Shown here piece by piece: positions 23,053-34,379 of a DNA stretch of 64,000 nucleotides. Position 1 is the stretch's first letter. Each line of letters begins with the position of its first letter. A program made the position numbers and the translations under genes. Origin of the DNA: Castor canadensis (taxonomy: Eukaryota; Chordata; Mammalia; Rodentia; Castoridae); the NCBI RefSeq assembly GCF_047511655.1, contig NC_133392.1:20102001-20166000 (forward strand), in the 5' to 3' direction. A model generated the notes under the pieces. That model was not told the origin of the DNA. It made no database searches and worked only from the letters and a program-made list of their open reading frames with translations.

Positions 23053-23590
23053 CTGCCCATGTCTACCCTCTCCAGTTAATCATGAGTGGCTTTCAGCAGA
23101 GCTCTGCAGCCTCAGTAGCTGTGAGCTGTCCTCAAGGCCGGGCTGACTAGTCTCTGAGCATCATGACAGGGCCCGCAGCCTCCCTCCCTGCCTTACTCAG
23201 CTAGTGACTCTGCCTTAGATCATTGCACCCTGGCTTTGGTGCTTTGTCTCTGTTCCGGAAAAGGCTTTGCTCTGTCATAACTTCCCTCCTCCCAAGGCCA
23301 GTGCATCAAAAGAGAGTCACCACCCTACCTACGAGTATTTTGTGCTCCCAGGTGAGTGGTAGGCGTCACACACTGGGGTGTGTGGGGATGTCAGGAAAAT
23401 TCCTAGGCAGAAAGAAACCGTTGAGTTTTATGACAGCATCCAGCATTGGTCTGTCCTCAAAGCAGGGCTCCATGTCTTCTTGTCCAGTGAATTATTGAAC
23501 ACCTGACTGAGAGGCGCAGTCTGCGGGGGTTCTGCACAATAGCTTCAGGTCTGCACTGCCTAGTGGAGAACACTGGCGCTTCCACCGTCG
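23053..23590. other. Intergenic, no gene seen
   Basis: Unique sequence; nothing recognisable. Confidence 0.45.
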
Positions 23591-23599
23591 GGGCACCTG

Positions 23600-23735
23600 A
23601 TGTCTCTGTGTCCCTATTTCCTCACCTAGAAAATGGGGGTGATTATATTAATAAAGAATTGTTACGTGTAAAGCAATTTAAAAATGCCAGGCACAATAAG
23701 CACAATTTAAGTGTGTGCTATTGTTATTAAGACTA
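23600..23735 (+). repeat. MIR SINE 3' part
   Basis: tcctcacctagaaaatgggg, gtaaagcaatttaaaaatgc and caggcacaataagcacaatt follow forward MIR to its 3' end. Confidence 0.75.
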
Positions 23736-23865
23736 GAAAGACAGTCACTCCAAGGAATCCAGTATTACTTTTAACCAGGAGCTGTGAAATTCCTTACCTT
23801 GTAGGTATCCACAACCCTCACCCTCCACAAGCTTCTCCTCCACACGCGGAACCACCTTTATCGCA

Positions 23866-24090
23866 GAAGTCAGAAAGCTTTTTCTGTAAAGGGTCAACTA
23901 GCAAATATTTCAGATTTTGCAGGTTGCACAGTTTCTATCACAACTAACAAATTCTGCTGTTGTAGTGTGAAAGCAGCTATGGATAGAACATAAATGATGA
24001 GGGAAGTTGTGCTCTAATAAAGTTTTGTTTACAAAAAAACAGAAAATGGGCCATATTTAGCCAGCAGACCATAAATAGTTTACCAATCCA
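23866..24090. repeat. hAT-Charlie-type non-autonomous element
   Basis: agctttttctgtaaagggtc, gtgtgaaagcagctatggat and aaagttttgtttacaaaaaa, with complementary ends (agaaag...tttaccaatcc), match a widespread MER-type hAT element that contains a 'ggccatatttagccagcag' segment. The exact family name is uncertain. Confidence 0.7.
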
Positions 24091-24149
24091 TGATCTATGA
24101 TAACTCCTAGGAAACCTCTGCTCGCATTCTACCTCTTCTACCTAGGGGG

Positions 24150-24276
24150 GTACAGCCTGTGTACCCCAGGCTGGCTTCAGTCTCATAATGTACCCCAGGC
24201 TGGCCTTGACCTTGAGATCCTCCTGCCTCAGTCTCCCAAGTGCTGGGATTATAGATGTGTGCCACCATATCCGGTG
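24150..24276 (-). repeat. B1 SINE, reverse, with internal duplication
   Basis: gtaccccaggctggc occurs twice in tandem about 38 bp apart, then gatcctcctgcctcagtctc and gtgctgggattatagatgtg complete the reversed B1. Confidence 0.85.
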
Positions 24277-24389
24277 CGTCCTACCTTCCCTAAGATGCCT
24301 GCTTGGATCCTTACCCCTGGACTTGTAAAGCTCTGGGCTTGGGGGGAGCCAGGTCCCCTGGAGAGAGTCCAGGGGTAAGCTTTGGACCT

Positions 24390-24480
24390 GTGCTGACTTA
24401 GAGCAAAGCACTTACGGGCCCCGGAGCCTCAGTTTACCCATCTTCAAAACAGGTATGAAATGTTTTGTCTTATTTACCTT
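24390..24480 (+). repeat. MIR SINE fragment
   Basis: gagcctcagtttacccatct and tcaaaacaggtatgaaatg fit the forward MIR core. Confidence 0.6.
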
Positions 24481-24854
24481 ATCCCTCAGTTTGACAATCA
24501 AATAGACTAAGGGCACATGGATGGGACTGCATCCTGGAAGTGGCTTTCCAGGGTGTTGTCCCCAGTCCTCAGAACAGGGCTTGGCAGCTGGTCAGTGCTG
24601 ACTGCAACTTAATACCAGCGATGGTATTAAGTTCAGAATTTTGCATCCCACGTTGTACGTGTCTGTACATGGCCAAGTGGAGAACACAAGGGACACAGGC
24701 CCAGGGGAGAAACAGTCGCATTTCCTGGGGCAGATCTGCAGAATGCCTATCTTCTGAGAATGCAGGCAGGGTCAAGCTGAGCGATCTAGACTGCCATGAC
24801 TCGAGTAGGCTGTCTACAGGCATGCATGCTAGAAACCTGAATATCTTTCCTCAG

Positions 24855-25445
24855 GCTGATCTAACAAGTAACCACAAACACTGGGCTCCCAGCAACAGAA
24901 ATTTATTCTCTCACAGTTCAGGAGGCCAGAAGTCTGAGATCAAGGTGTTAGCAGGGCTGGGTGTCCTCCAAAGGATCCAGTGGACAATTTGTTTCTTGCC
25001 TCTTTTAAGCTTCTGATGGCTGCTGGCATTCCGTGACTTGTAGCCACATTGTTCCAATTTTCCATCTTCACATCACCTCTATACTTCTTGTGTTTTTGTT
25101 TCCCTCTTCTGTCTCTTATAGGGACATTTGTCTTTTGATTCAGGTCCCACTTCAGGTCAAGCATGGTGGTGTGTAGGTGTGTATCTATTATACCAGTACT
25201 TGGGAGCTGGGAAAGAGGATTGAGTTTGAGGCCAGCCTGGGCTATGGAGTGAGATCCTCTCTAAAAATAAACAACAACAATAAAAAAAAAAAAACTTGGA
25301 TAATCCAGGATGATATTATCTCAAGATCTTTAATTTAGTTTCATCTTCAAAGCATCTTTTTCTAAATAAGGTTACATTCTTGTGTTCTGAAAAATTGACG
25401 TGAACATGTCTCATAGGTGCCAGTCACTGTTCAACCACTATAGAA
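24855..25445 (+). repeat. MaLR-type LTR, interrupted by B1
   Basis: aacagaaatttattctctca, aggccagaagtctgagatca, tgacttgtagccacattgtt and then, after the B1, ataatccaggatgatattat and aaataaggttacattc follow a MaLR LTR consensus. It explains the open frames at 24540-25164. Confidence 0.75.
25157..25293 (+). repeat. B1 SINE
   Basis: agcatggtggtgtgtaggtg, gaggccagcctgggctatgg and gagtgagatcctctct with poly-A tail, inside the MaLR LTR. Confidence 0.85.
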
Positions 25446-25561
25446 TCTTATTATTTTCACTTATTTTTCTATCTAAAGTATTTCCTATGTCACAGAACAC
25501 TTTTTCAAAAACATTATTTTTGATGGCTAATAACGTTCCATATTGAGTTTTTCCTGTTTGT

Positions 25562-25664
25562 TTTTTTAGACAGGGTCTCTCTATGTAGCCCAGGCTGGCC
25601 TTGAACTCAAGATCATCCTATCTCAGCTTCTGGAGTTTGGGATTTTAGGCACCACACCTAGCTG
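25562..25664 (-). repeat. B1 SINE, reverse
   Basis: agacagggtctctctatgta, gcccaggctggccttgaact and gattttaggcaccacaccta. Confidence 0.85.
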
Positions 25665-25759
25665 ATGTTCCATGTTGTGAATGTATCATACTTAACACAA
25701 TTTATTTTGTTTAGATTGTTCAGAATTTTCTACTGTTATAATAAGGACACAGATACCTT

Positions 25760-26150
25760 GCTTGGGCTTTGGAGTCAGAAATTCCCAGAAGAAATTCTGG
25801 TTCTACTATTTTTCTAGGGTTGTAACCACAGTCAAGTTTCATAAACCTTTTTGAACCTTGGTTTTCTCATTTGTAAAATGGAGATAATACTAATCTCACG
25901 GAATGACTCTGAAATCAGATGAAAGGATATATGTAAGCTGAGCATGCTGGTGCACACCTGTAATCCCAGCACTTGGGAGGCAGATGCAGGAGGATAGAGA
26001 GGTCTAGATCAGCCTGGGCTATAGTGAGACTCTGTCTCAAATCCTCCCTCTACTAAAAAGAGAACATATGTAAAGTGGTCAATGACAGGATATTTGGCAC
26101 ATGTATGTACTTACTAAATTGCAGCCACTCTTGTTAATATTAATACCAAT
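25760..26150 (+). repeat. MIR SINE interrupted by B1
   Basis: ggagtcagaaattcccagaa, aaccttggttttctcatttg, taaaatggagataatacta, then after the B1 ggatatttggcacatgtatg and ctaaattgcagcc. One near-complete MIR. Confidence 0.8.
25930..26072 (+). repeat. B1 SINE with 8-bp target duplication
   Basis: gctgagcatgctggtgcaca ... cagcctgggctatagtgaga inside the MIR. The flanks share atatgtaa, a probable target-site duplication. Confidence 0.8.
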
Positions 26151-26454
26151 GACAAATCTCAGTTAATTTGCTTGGATGAGTTCATAGAAGTGCTATTCCC
26201 TGATCAAGGTGTGTGGATAGTTTTAAGGCTTTTGGTTTGTACTGTCAAATTGTGTTTTAGAAAATGGATCCACAGAGACATGCAACCTTGACCGATCTAT
26301 GTAGTAACTACTTGCTGTCTCTGGATTCTTATGGCCACCTTAATCAATACACAAAGATTTTATGAGTTATATAACCAGGGTTAGGCTTTGAGAATCTTGA
26401 GACAACTAAGTCACATACATGCATGAAATAAGACTGAAAAACTAGAGTCCATCA

Positions 26455-26570
26455 AATCAGCAAATGTTTATAGAGTACTTGCCATGTGCTGGCTACTGCC
26501 CCGGATGGTGGATGCAATGGAAGGAGTGGTCCCTGCCCTCATGCTGGACTGAGTGGCACCACGTCATTCC
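26455..26570 (-). repeat. L2 LINE 3' end, reverse
   Basis: tgtttatagagtacttgcca, gtgctggctactgcccc and gtggtccctgccctcatgct follow the reversed L2 3' end. Confidence 0.7.
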
Positions 26571-28240
26571 CACAGCAGAGTTCAGGGAAAGTAGAGAGCT
26601 GTGGAGACCAGGTAGGCAGAGAATGCTCCAAGAAGGAAGGATCCAGAAATGGACTTGATAAGGAGCAAGGACTGTGTGGGCCTAGAGGCTTGTGACTGGC
26701 CACCTCAGATAGCTTATGGAGAGTGGGTGAAATAAAAAGGCTGTCAAGCTTCATCCTGAAAGGACAGGGGAGGAGGGGAAAGCCAATGAAAGACACTGAG
26801 CCCTCAGCAAGCTTTGAGCTTCCTCCAGTGGTCGCCATTGCTTTCTAGGGCTCTGGGGGTGAACAGATCCTAGTTGTTCTGATCATGGTGTTTTATTATT
26901 AACTGCCTAGGCGTTAAGTGTCCCTAGGCCAGTGACTCTTCCAGGAATTTTTTTCTGTTCCACTGCTGTGTATTCCCCAGGGGACTGTGAATATCTAATG
27001 ATTGACCAGTGCTGTGTCACCTTTGATGATTAATATGCTTCCCTGTTAATGATTGGGGTCAGAGAAGAAGGGAGCCTTCTCCATGATCCTGCCTGACCAC
27101 TGCTGACTTTAGTCAGCAGTGACAAGAGCTGGGGGTGGGGAGGGGGGAGAAAGAAGGGCAGCTTGAAGGGACCAAGGGGAGGCTCTGTGTGTAGAGAACC
27201 CCTCTTCCAAGCTAATCCTGAGGCCAGTCCTAAGTCACAGGCCTGGTGGGTAGAAGTGAGTATGTGGAGAACATAGACAGAGCCACTTCTCCATTTTCCT
27301 CCCGTTCCTGTAAGTTGGACTCACAGTGCACCCTACCAGACAGAAAACATGGTAGTCATGTCTAGGGATGAGATCAGACCCACTAAGGTCACCACACACT
27401 CTGAGGCTTTCCATTGCTTTGCTGCAGTGGAGGAAGGCACCTCCCGCGACCCCAAAGCTCAGGGGACCCAGGTGACTCAGAGTCATAGAGCAGCTTGAGA
27501 TCACCTGTGAGCCCCGTGGGAGGGACAGTGATGTGCAAGCCCAGTGTCAGGCTTCAGCACCCAGATCTCCTGCACTCAGACTGGTGCCCCTTCCACTGCT
27601 GTGCCAGGACCCTGAAAGTTGGCCTGTACTTCTCGAAGGTGATTTTCACCGACGGAGCTGGTTTCCACTTGCTATTGCTTGGCACATACCTCTTTTATTT
27701 AAAAATAGCAAAGTTCCTGACTAAGTCAGGAAAATCAATGGATCCATGTAAACCTCAAACAAAAACAAGTCGGTAAAAACACAAAACTTAGGAAAACCTA
27801 GCCTGGGAAGGCTGCTTTCCCTGCCCCACTACACGTGCATGCTGTCAAGGGCCAGTGCTGAGAGAAAGAGAGAGAAACCGAGGAGGTTCTCCTGGCTGGC
27901 CTTTCTTTTGAGGGAATGGAGTAAGGAGTTGAAGCTGAGTCTGGGAGGAGAGCTTAGCAAAGGGGCTAAGAGGGGACTTAAGTCACAGGGCTCAAGGAAG
28001 CTGAGAAACCCTCCTCTGCTTGGACATGGTAGGCACTTGGGGCCTAGTAGAGAGGGAAAGAATTACAGACAGAAGCTTCTGGTTCACTGAGGCATGCTGG
28101 GAAATCCAGTTTATATAAAGGAGGCTGGACTTTATGAACTGTGCTCTGTACCATCCCATCATGCTTTGCTTCCTCGGACCCTTGGTTCATGCTATCTTTG
28201 TCCTGAAAAGCTCCCTTTATGTGTTTTTGTTTTTCTTGTT
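26571..28240. other. Intergenic, mostly unique sequence
   Basis: No gene recognised. 26870-27121 has a conserved-element look, including an 11-bp inverted repeat (see findings). Frames at 27235-27776 show no family or splice context. Confidence 0.5.
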
Positions 28241-28244
28241 TTGG

Positions 28245-28330
28245 TTTCTGTTTTGTGGTGCTGGGGATTGAATCCAGGGCCTCACACATGCTAGGCAAGT
28301 ACTCTTATTACTGAGCTACATCCCAACCCC
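28245..28330 (-). repeat. ID-like SINE, reverse
   Basis: ggtgctggggattgaatcca, gcctcacacatgctaggcaa and actgagctacatcccaaccc. Confidence 0.9.
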
Positions 28331-28700
28331 ATTATGGTTTTAATATCCATTTCCCTGGTGATAGTAAGATTGAATGCTTTTCACGTGTTCACTGAATATT
28401 GGAATTTCCTCATGTAAAGTGTCTGTTCATGGTTTTTACCCATTTTTGTTTGAATCACTTTTTTTTTTTGAGGTACTAGGGATCAAACCCAGGTTCTCAC
28501 AAATTCTACACAAGTGCTCTACCACCAACTAGCACCCTTAGCCCTTGAATCACTTCTTATAACTACCTTGACAATGTGTTGAAACTCCCCACCCCCATCT
28601 GTGGCTTGTTTTTTCATCCTTTAGGTGTGTTTTCACAATTTCTTTTTATTTTAATGTTGCCTATTCCATTACTTATCAAACTATCTGCAGGTGATGGATT
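28331..28700 (-). repeat. L1 fragment, reverse, split by a SINE
   Basis: taatatccatttccctggtg, cactgaatattggaatttcc and ggtttttacccatttttgtt are reversed L1 ORF2/3' sequence. It resumes after the SINE at 28461-28544. Confidence 0.75.
28450..28555 (-). repeat. ID-like SINE with 11-bp target duplication
   Basis: Poly-T, gtactagggatcaaacccag ... gctctaccaccaact body at 28461-28544. The exact direct repeat ttgaatcactt flanks it at 28450-28460 and 28545-28555. Confidence 0.9.
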
Positions 28701-28761
28701 GGTTTTTTTGTTTGATTTTTTTTTTCTATCAGTGCTATACTGACGTTCTAAAAACAAAATA

Positions 28762-28853
28762 AGGGCTGGAAGAGTGGCTAAAGTGGTAGAGCACCTGCCT
28801 TGCAAGCAAGAGGCCCTGAGTTCAAACCCTGGTACTTTCAAAAATAACAATTA
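28762..28853 (+). repeat. tRNA-like SINE monomer
   Basis: agggctggaagagtggctaa, gtggtagagcacctgccttg and ccctgagttcaaaccctggt: the right box of the composite family standing alone. Confidence 0.9.
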
Positions 28854-28859
28854 AAAAGA

Positions 28860-29860
28860 TTATTAAAATAAATTAAAAATAATCCCCCCCCAAAAAATCC
28901 AAAAATACTAAAAATACTAAGACAGTTGCCATGGAAATCTTGCTAAGTCCTCTTCTGTGACTTTGGCGCTGAATACTTGTAGGTTTTCTTCAAGTAAAAC
29001 ACCTGTATTGAGTCAGATACATTTAAGCACACCACAGATGCTTTCAAATATAGAACGGATAGGATAAAAATATTACACGGCCCTGGAATGTTGAAAACGG
29101 AGCACGGAAGAAAAGAAAATCCAGCTGGCAGACGTGAAAAAGAGGAACAGTATCTCACTAGGATAACGACAGAATGTCCTCAAACAGCAAAGTCTGAAAA
29201 CAACCAGATTAGGAATGGAATACACTCTACCCCGGCACATTTCTTACCATATGAGATGGCTTACCAGAATTACAAGCCAGGAACACAGCGATCTTCCTGA
29301 TTTACACGCCTTCACCCAGAATGCTTTAGGGCTTCATCATTTTGAGGACGAATGCTGCTAGTGTCAGAGCTTGGAAATGAAAGCAAATTAATTTTAGCTA
29401 TGGCAATCATCTATTCCACTTGTTCATGGGATTCTTTATTAAAGTTTTGATTTTGTATCACCCAACATCAATTAATTTATCCAGATAATTTCTGTAATAT
29501 TCTCTAAGCTTTCAAACTTTGTGGGTATTAATTCAGAATGGTCTGTTTCAAAGAAGTCTTCTTTAAAAACCATAGTACACAATAAGTTTTTGTTGAGCTC
29601 ATTTCTAAATGGGTCATCTTTCTGGGCCAGCTATTCTATAATCAAAGATATAGACAGACAGACAAATACAAAAAAGGGAGCTCGCATGCCAGTCATGTCT
29701 TCATTTTTACCAGGTTCTGATCTGGCAGATAAGTGGCATGAAACTTGATAATTGACTCACTACAGTTTTTCCCACTGTCCGGGTTTCAGTTTGCAGGGCA
29801 ATAAGAGCAAAGAAACAGGAATAACTCAGCATCCTTTGGCATCACAAATGTTGAGATTGC
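28860..29860. other. Intergenic, AT-rich unique block
   Basis: No gene recognised. 29300-29500 is rich in TAAT/ATTA homeodomain-type motifs (see findings). Confidence 0.5.
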
Positions 29861-29864
29861 ATGT

Positions 29865-30145
29865 GAACGTTTGTGTGAGTGTTGAACTTGTGAGTGCTGA
29901 GTGTGTGTGTTGAGTATGTTTATTGCTTTTGTGTATCTGTTGAGTAGTGTGTGTGGAGTATGTATGTGCTGAGTGTGTGTTGAGTAAGTGTGTGCATGTG
30001 TATTGAGTTGTGCATCTGTTTTGAGTGTGTATGTGGGTATTAAATGTCTGGGTGTTAAGAGTGTTTGTCATTCAATGTATGTTAAGTGTACATAGGTGTT
30101 GAAAATACATGTGGGTCTCTTGAGTGTGTCTGCTTACAAGTGTGT
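29865..30145. repeat. Degenerate TG-rich minisatellite
   Basis: Irregular tandem units of about 12-16 bp around gtgtgtgttgagt(atg). The reverse-strand frame here (Thr-His rich) is a by-product of the repeat. Confidence 0.85.
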
Positions 30146-30387
30146 AACAAAGACACCAGGAGGATCAACATACAACCATTTTAGGTCACACACATTACAT
30201 CAGGAATCCAAGGGGCTGCTTTCAGAGTCTGATTTCTTTTGTGTGGTTTGCAGCTTGGTACAAATGAAACAGCAAAAAACAGCTGTTATTTATTTGGAGG
30301 GCATTATTTTGATTAGTCTGGAAAAACAAAGAGGACATCGGGGCTGATCTACGGTTGATATATTCTTAGTCATTTCTTTTTCTATCT

Positions 30388-30601
30388 TTTATTTTTTGGT
30401 GGCACTGGGGTTTGAATTCACAGCCTCACACTTGCTAGGCAGGCACTCTACCACTTGAGACTCTCCAGAAGCCCTTTTTTATGTTGGGTATTTTTGAGAT
30501 ACGGGCTCGTGAACTATTTGCCTGGGCTGACTTTGAAAAGTCCTCCTGATCTCTCCCTCTTAAATAGCTAGGATTATAGGCATGAGCACTGGTGCCTGGC
30601 C
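30388..30601 (-). repeat. Composite rodent SINE, reverse
   Basis: ggcactggggtttgaattca ... gcactctaccacttgag, linker ttttttatgttgggtat, reversed B1-like unit ending ggattataggcatgagcact. Confidence 0.9.
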
Positions 30602-30739
30602 TCTTTGTCGTTTGTTTAGTGCAACTTCGTGTATGTAGATATGCAGTGCACACTGAGGTCCTCTTCACCCCTCAGTATCCTCCTTTCCTATTACACCCAC
30701 TCTGATGATTGCCCCCACCTTCCCTAGACAGTCTCATAT

Positions 30740-31260
30740 CGTTGTCATCATTTTACATCTAGGTTCCACAAATGAGCAATATTTGGAAATCGGTAGGGTT
30801 CCTCAAAAAAATAAAAATAGACCTTGGGTATACATACAAAGGAGTATAAATCAACATACAAGAGAGATACCTGAATATGACATTTGCAGGAAAATACATG
30901 GAACTGGAGATCATCATGTGCAGTGAGATGAGTCAGTTCTTTTGTTTGTTTGAGACAGGGTCTATGTAGCCCAAACTGGCCTTGAACTCGAGATCCTCCT
31001 ATGTCAACCTTCCCAGTGCTGGGATTACCAGTGTGTACGACTATACCCAGTGGAGATTTAGTTTTAAATAGTTATGGAGAGTTTTTTTTGGATGTTCCTA
31101 ACACAAAGAAGTGGTAAATATGAGTGATGGATATGCTAATTACCCTGATCTGAGCAATACACATTGTATACATGCATTGGAATGTCACACTATTCCCCAT
31201 AAGTATGGACAGCTACTATTTGTTCATTTAAAATAAATCAGCTCCTTAAATCAAAGAGGA
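30740..31260 (+). repeat. L1 3' fragment, split by B1
   Basis: gacatttgcaggaaaataca, tggaactggagatcatcatg, and after the B1 gatggatatgctaattaccc and cacattgtatacatgcattg are forward L1 3' sequence. Confidence 0.75.
30945..31052 (-). repeat. B1 SINE, reverse
   Basis: tttgagacagggtctatgta, ggccttgaactcgagatcct and gtgctgggattaccagtgtg, inserted in the L1. Confidence 0.85.
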
Positions 31261-31562
31261 TCAGAGATACCAGAGCCCAAGGTGCTACAGAAATGGAAGC
31301 ACTCCAGTAGTTCATAAATGAAAACATTTTCAAGATTTTGTTTAGCTGCCAAAAGATATAACTGCTGGCAATGTTCTATTTCTCAACCAGGAGGGAGACA
31401 CTTGGGTGTTTGCATTGAGCTATATCATGAGTCTAGTTCTGTTTTGGATGCTTTTCTGTTTCTGTGTTATATTTCACAATAAAAGGTTTAAAAAGAAACC
31501 TGAGTGGCCTTGATGATGGAAGCTGATTATGCGAATGTCTCCTTTCAGGATGTGGTCCAACT

Positions 31563-31690
31563 TAGTAGTTCCCAAATTGGACCTCATCAGCACCACCTGG
31601 GGGGACTTCTAAAATGAAGTGTTCCCTCCAAGACCTAGGAATGCCGAATTCCTTGGCACAAGACCTAGAACTAGTGTTATGAAAAATCTC
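31563..31690 (+). repeat. hAT MER5/MER20-like relic
   Basis: tagtagttcccaaattggac followed by catcagcaccacctgggggg resembles the left part of short hAT elements (cagtggttctcaaa ... caccctgg type). Confidence 0.5.
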
Positions 31691-31989
31691 CCCGTGATAG
31701 TAATGCTCAGCCAAGCTTGAAGACAACAGCCTCAAGCACAACTCAGTTAAAATTCATGCATTCTCTGTTGTTTGTTCGTATGACCAGTGGCAATGCTCAA
31801 AATACACTCCTTGCAAGACAGAAGGCTGGTTCATTGAGCAATGTTGTAAGTTCTTTGTTCCTATTCTACCTGCTGAGCTCAACCTCATCTTTGACCTTCT
31901 GATCTTGTCAGTTTTGTACCACGGAAGTAAGAAAAGATATGCAAATATAACATGTTATATACATTTTAAAAACTCTTAAACATCAATGA

Positions 31990-32086
31990 TTTTTTTTTAA
32001 ATGCTTTTTTTTGGTGGTACTGGGGATTGAACTCAGGGCCTCATGCTTGCTGGGCAAGCACTCTCACTTGAGCCATGCTACCAGCT
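31990..32086 (-). repeat. ID/tRNA-like SINE, reverse
   Basis: ggtactggggattgaactca, gggcctcatgcttgctgggc and cttgagccatgctaccagct. Confidence 0.9.
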
Positions 32087-32089
32087 CTT

Positions 32090-33055
32090 AATGCATCTTC
32101 TCTTTCCCTTTACTGTTTGTCTCTTGACATCTTCTGGGGAAAGACCTCATACCTCCCTGAGAAGAGAGCTTTGTAGGGAGACCAAAGTTGTGAGTGAGAC
32201 CTAAGGTCCACCCGTAGGAATGGACCGGCTTCCCACTGTAATGAATGCTATGGTGGTGAGAATGCCTGTCTGCTAAGACAGCCCTTCATATGCTGTTGGG
32301 GAAAGGAGACCCTCACCACACTCATCTTTAATCTAGACCTAGCTGACAAGTCATGGAGGTGGAGACCCTTGCTGGAAAGGAAGGGCAGAGGACTGAGGTG
32401 TGGCCTTCGGTCATCATGCATCTTCTCCAGGGCCTTATGAAGCCAGTCCTGAGAGTGCCGTTATTTTCCCTCACTCTCTAACCTAGAAACAACACAAAGC
32501 ACAGTTCTATTTGCTGCTCTCCCTGGGGAGGAAGGAAGAAAGGAGCAGGAGTTCAGGACTCACTTTGCAATTTGAGTCTCAGGAATGCAGAAGAAACAGC
32601 AGTCCCTGCCTCTGAGCTGAGATGCTCTACTGAAATTTGACTCATCCTGGGCAGTTTATTGTTTTCCCCTCTCCTTCCTTGTGACACAGAGGGGTTAGGT
32701 GAGTAATGCTCTGCTCAGTGAGAGAAAAATAGATCCCCAAATGCCTTCCATTATGCTAAAGGCCTATGTCACCAGCTGTGGCAGCAGGGGGTGTGGTCAC
32801 CATCCATTAGCAGGGGAAGATGCAGAACATATGACTCCCTGTGCCCAGGCTATTTGTGGTTCTAAAAGCCCAAGCAGTGACTGAAAGCAATAAGCACAGT
32901 AGAGTCAAAAAGCCCTGCTGGGGGTCGTATGGGCGCCTCATGCTCAAGCAGCCATTGTATGCAGGAGTTCCCAAAGCCTGCACAAAAGGCCAACAGCAAG
33001 ACCTACTTTCTGCTGCCTCACCTGTTTCCCACAGGTGTAAGAAGAACCTCTTCCA
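32090..33055. other. Intergenic, no gene seen
   Basis: Unique sequence; frames at 32699-33220 overlap on both strands and no protein is recognised. Confidence 0.45.
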
Positions 33056-33059
33056 TCCA

Positions 33060-33290
33060 AGTAGAAAGAGATTATTTACTGAGTGACTGTTACGTGCCAG
33101 GTACTGGGCAAAGCATTTTCCACAAGTTATGCTATCTAACTCACATGCATGGACGTGCAAGCACATACACGTCAACCTTGAGCAGTACTCAGTGTCTCCT
33201 TTCACAGAGGAAGAAACCAAGCTTCAGGAAGGTTCCATCGTGTGCCCAGGGCTCCCAGGCTAACCCAGGGCACAGACTCAGGTAGTCTTC
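33060..33290 (-). repeat. MIR SINE, reverse
   Basis: tactgagtgactgttacgtg, ccaggtactgggcaaagcat and gaggaagaaaccaagcttca follow reversed MIR over most of its length. Confidence 0.8.
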
Positions 33291-33299
33291 AGAAAACAG

Positions 33300-34055
33300 C
33301 TCTAACTTGGTACATCCATAGGAGAATACTTCCTTGGCTAAATGCAGTTATTTGAACAATGAACAAGATAAGTAAAGGAAAAATCTCTGTTGCTTCATTT
33401 GTTTTGCTCCATAGGCCATTCAGGTCTCATCCCAGAGGCAGGACTCCTGATCGATGACCCCTGCTTCCTCCAAGCGTTTTTGTTACTGTCTAAGAGCAGG
33501 CAGTAATGATGTGGCCACTGCCAGAGTTACAGGTTTGCTAACAAGTTGGCAGCAAGTACAAATCATAGGTAATTATCCTGCAGCTTCTCCAGCCCCTACA
33601 GAAATTTCAAAAAAGCAAAATCAAAAACAAATTAAAAGTCTCCATTTTCTCCTAGGCAGTTAAAAAATACATTAAGTTCCAATATATCAGAAACATATTT
33701 TTCCCCTCTGGAATTGACCACATTATCTTCCTACCCAGCTGGATCCATGCTAGGGAGAAAAATAAATGTTTGTCTCAATGGCATTTTCTTATTCAGCTAA
33801 TTGATTTTTAAAAAATAACAATAATGCTTATACATCCAGCCGCCTAACTGCTAGCAGCTTTTTATTTGCACTATCATTAACTTCACAGCTGCCTTGCTGG
33901 TGACAAGGGGGACCACAGCGATGATGATGCTAACAGCGACTGTTAGTTTCTGAAAGGAGGAACAGAAAAGAAGTTCAAATCCTCCGTCAAGGTCAGGGTG
34001 GGTTTCAGGCAGACTTCACAGCACAAGTGGGTGAAACTAAACTTGGAACCATTTT
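33300..34055. other. Intergenic, AT-rich unique block
   Basis: No gene recognised. 33780-33930 has a conserved-element look (see findings). Confidence 0.45.
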
Positions 34056-34190
34056 GGGTGGAAGGGACCTTGGAGGACACCTGGCCAACTTTTCCATTTA
34101 CAGATGAGGAAACTCGAAGTTTGGAAAGTTAAGTGACTTGCCTCGGATCACACAGTTAGCCACCTTCGATGCTGGAACTGAGGCCCAGGC
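34056..34190 (-). repeat. MIR-related ancient SINE fragment
   Basis: gtggaagggaccttggagga, ttacagatgaggaaactcga and aagtgacttgcctcggatca match the reversed MIR/CORE-type pattern. Confidence 0.7.
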
Positions 34191-34379
34191 TTCCTGGTTC
34201 CTTAGTTTTAAAAAATTTTTAATTGAAGCATACATACAGAAAAGTAATTATCTTTACATGAACACATTCATGCAGTCACCACCCAGGCCAAGGAATAGAC
34301 TGCCTCTAGCAGAAATACAGATTCCTTTCTTACTCCACTGAGGCTTTCTCATTTTTGTAAATGACACCAGCATTCACCT

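Noticed and set aside
29826-30071. Thr/His-rich frame on the - strand
   Set aside because: By-product of the TG-rich minisatellite.
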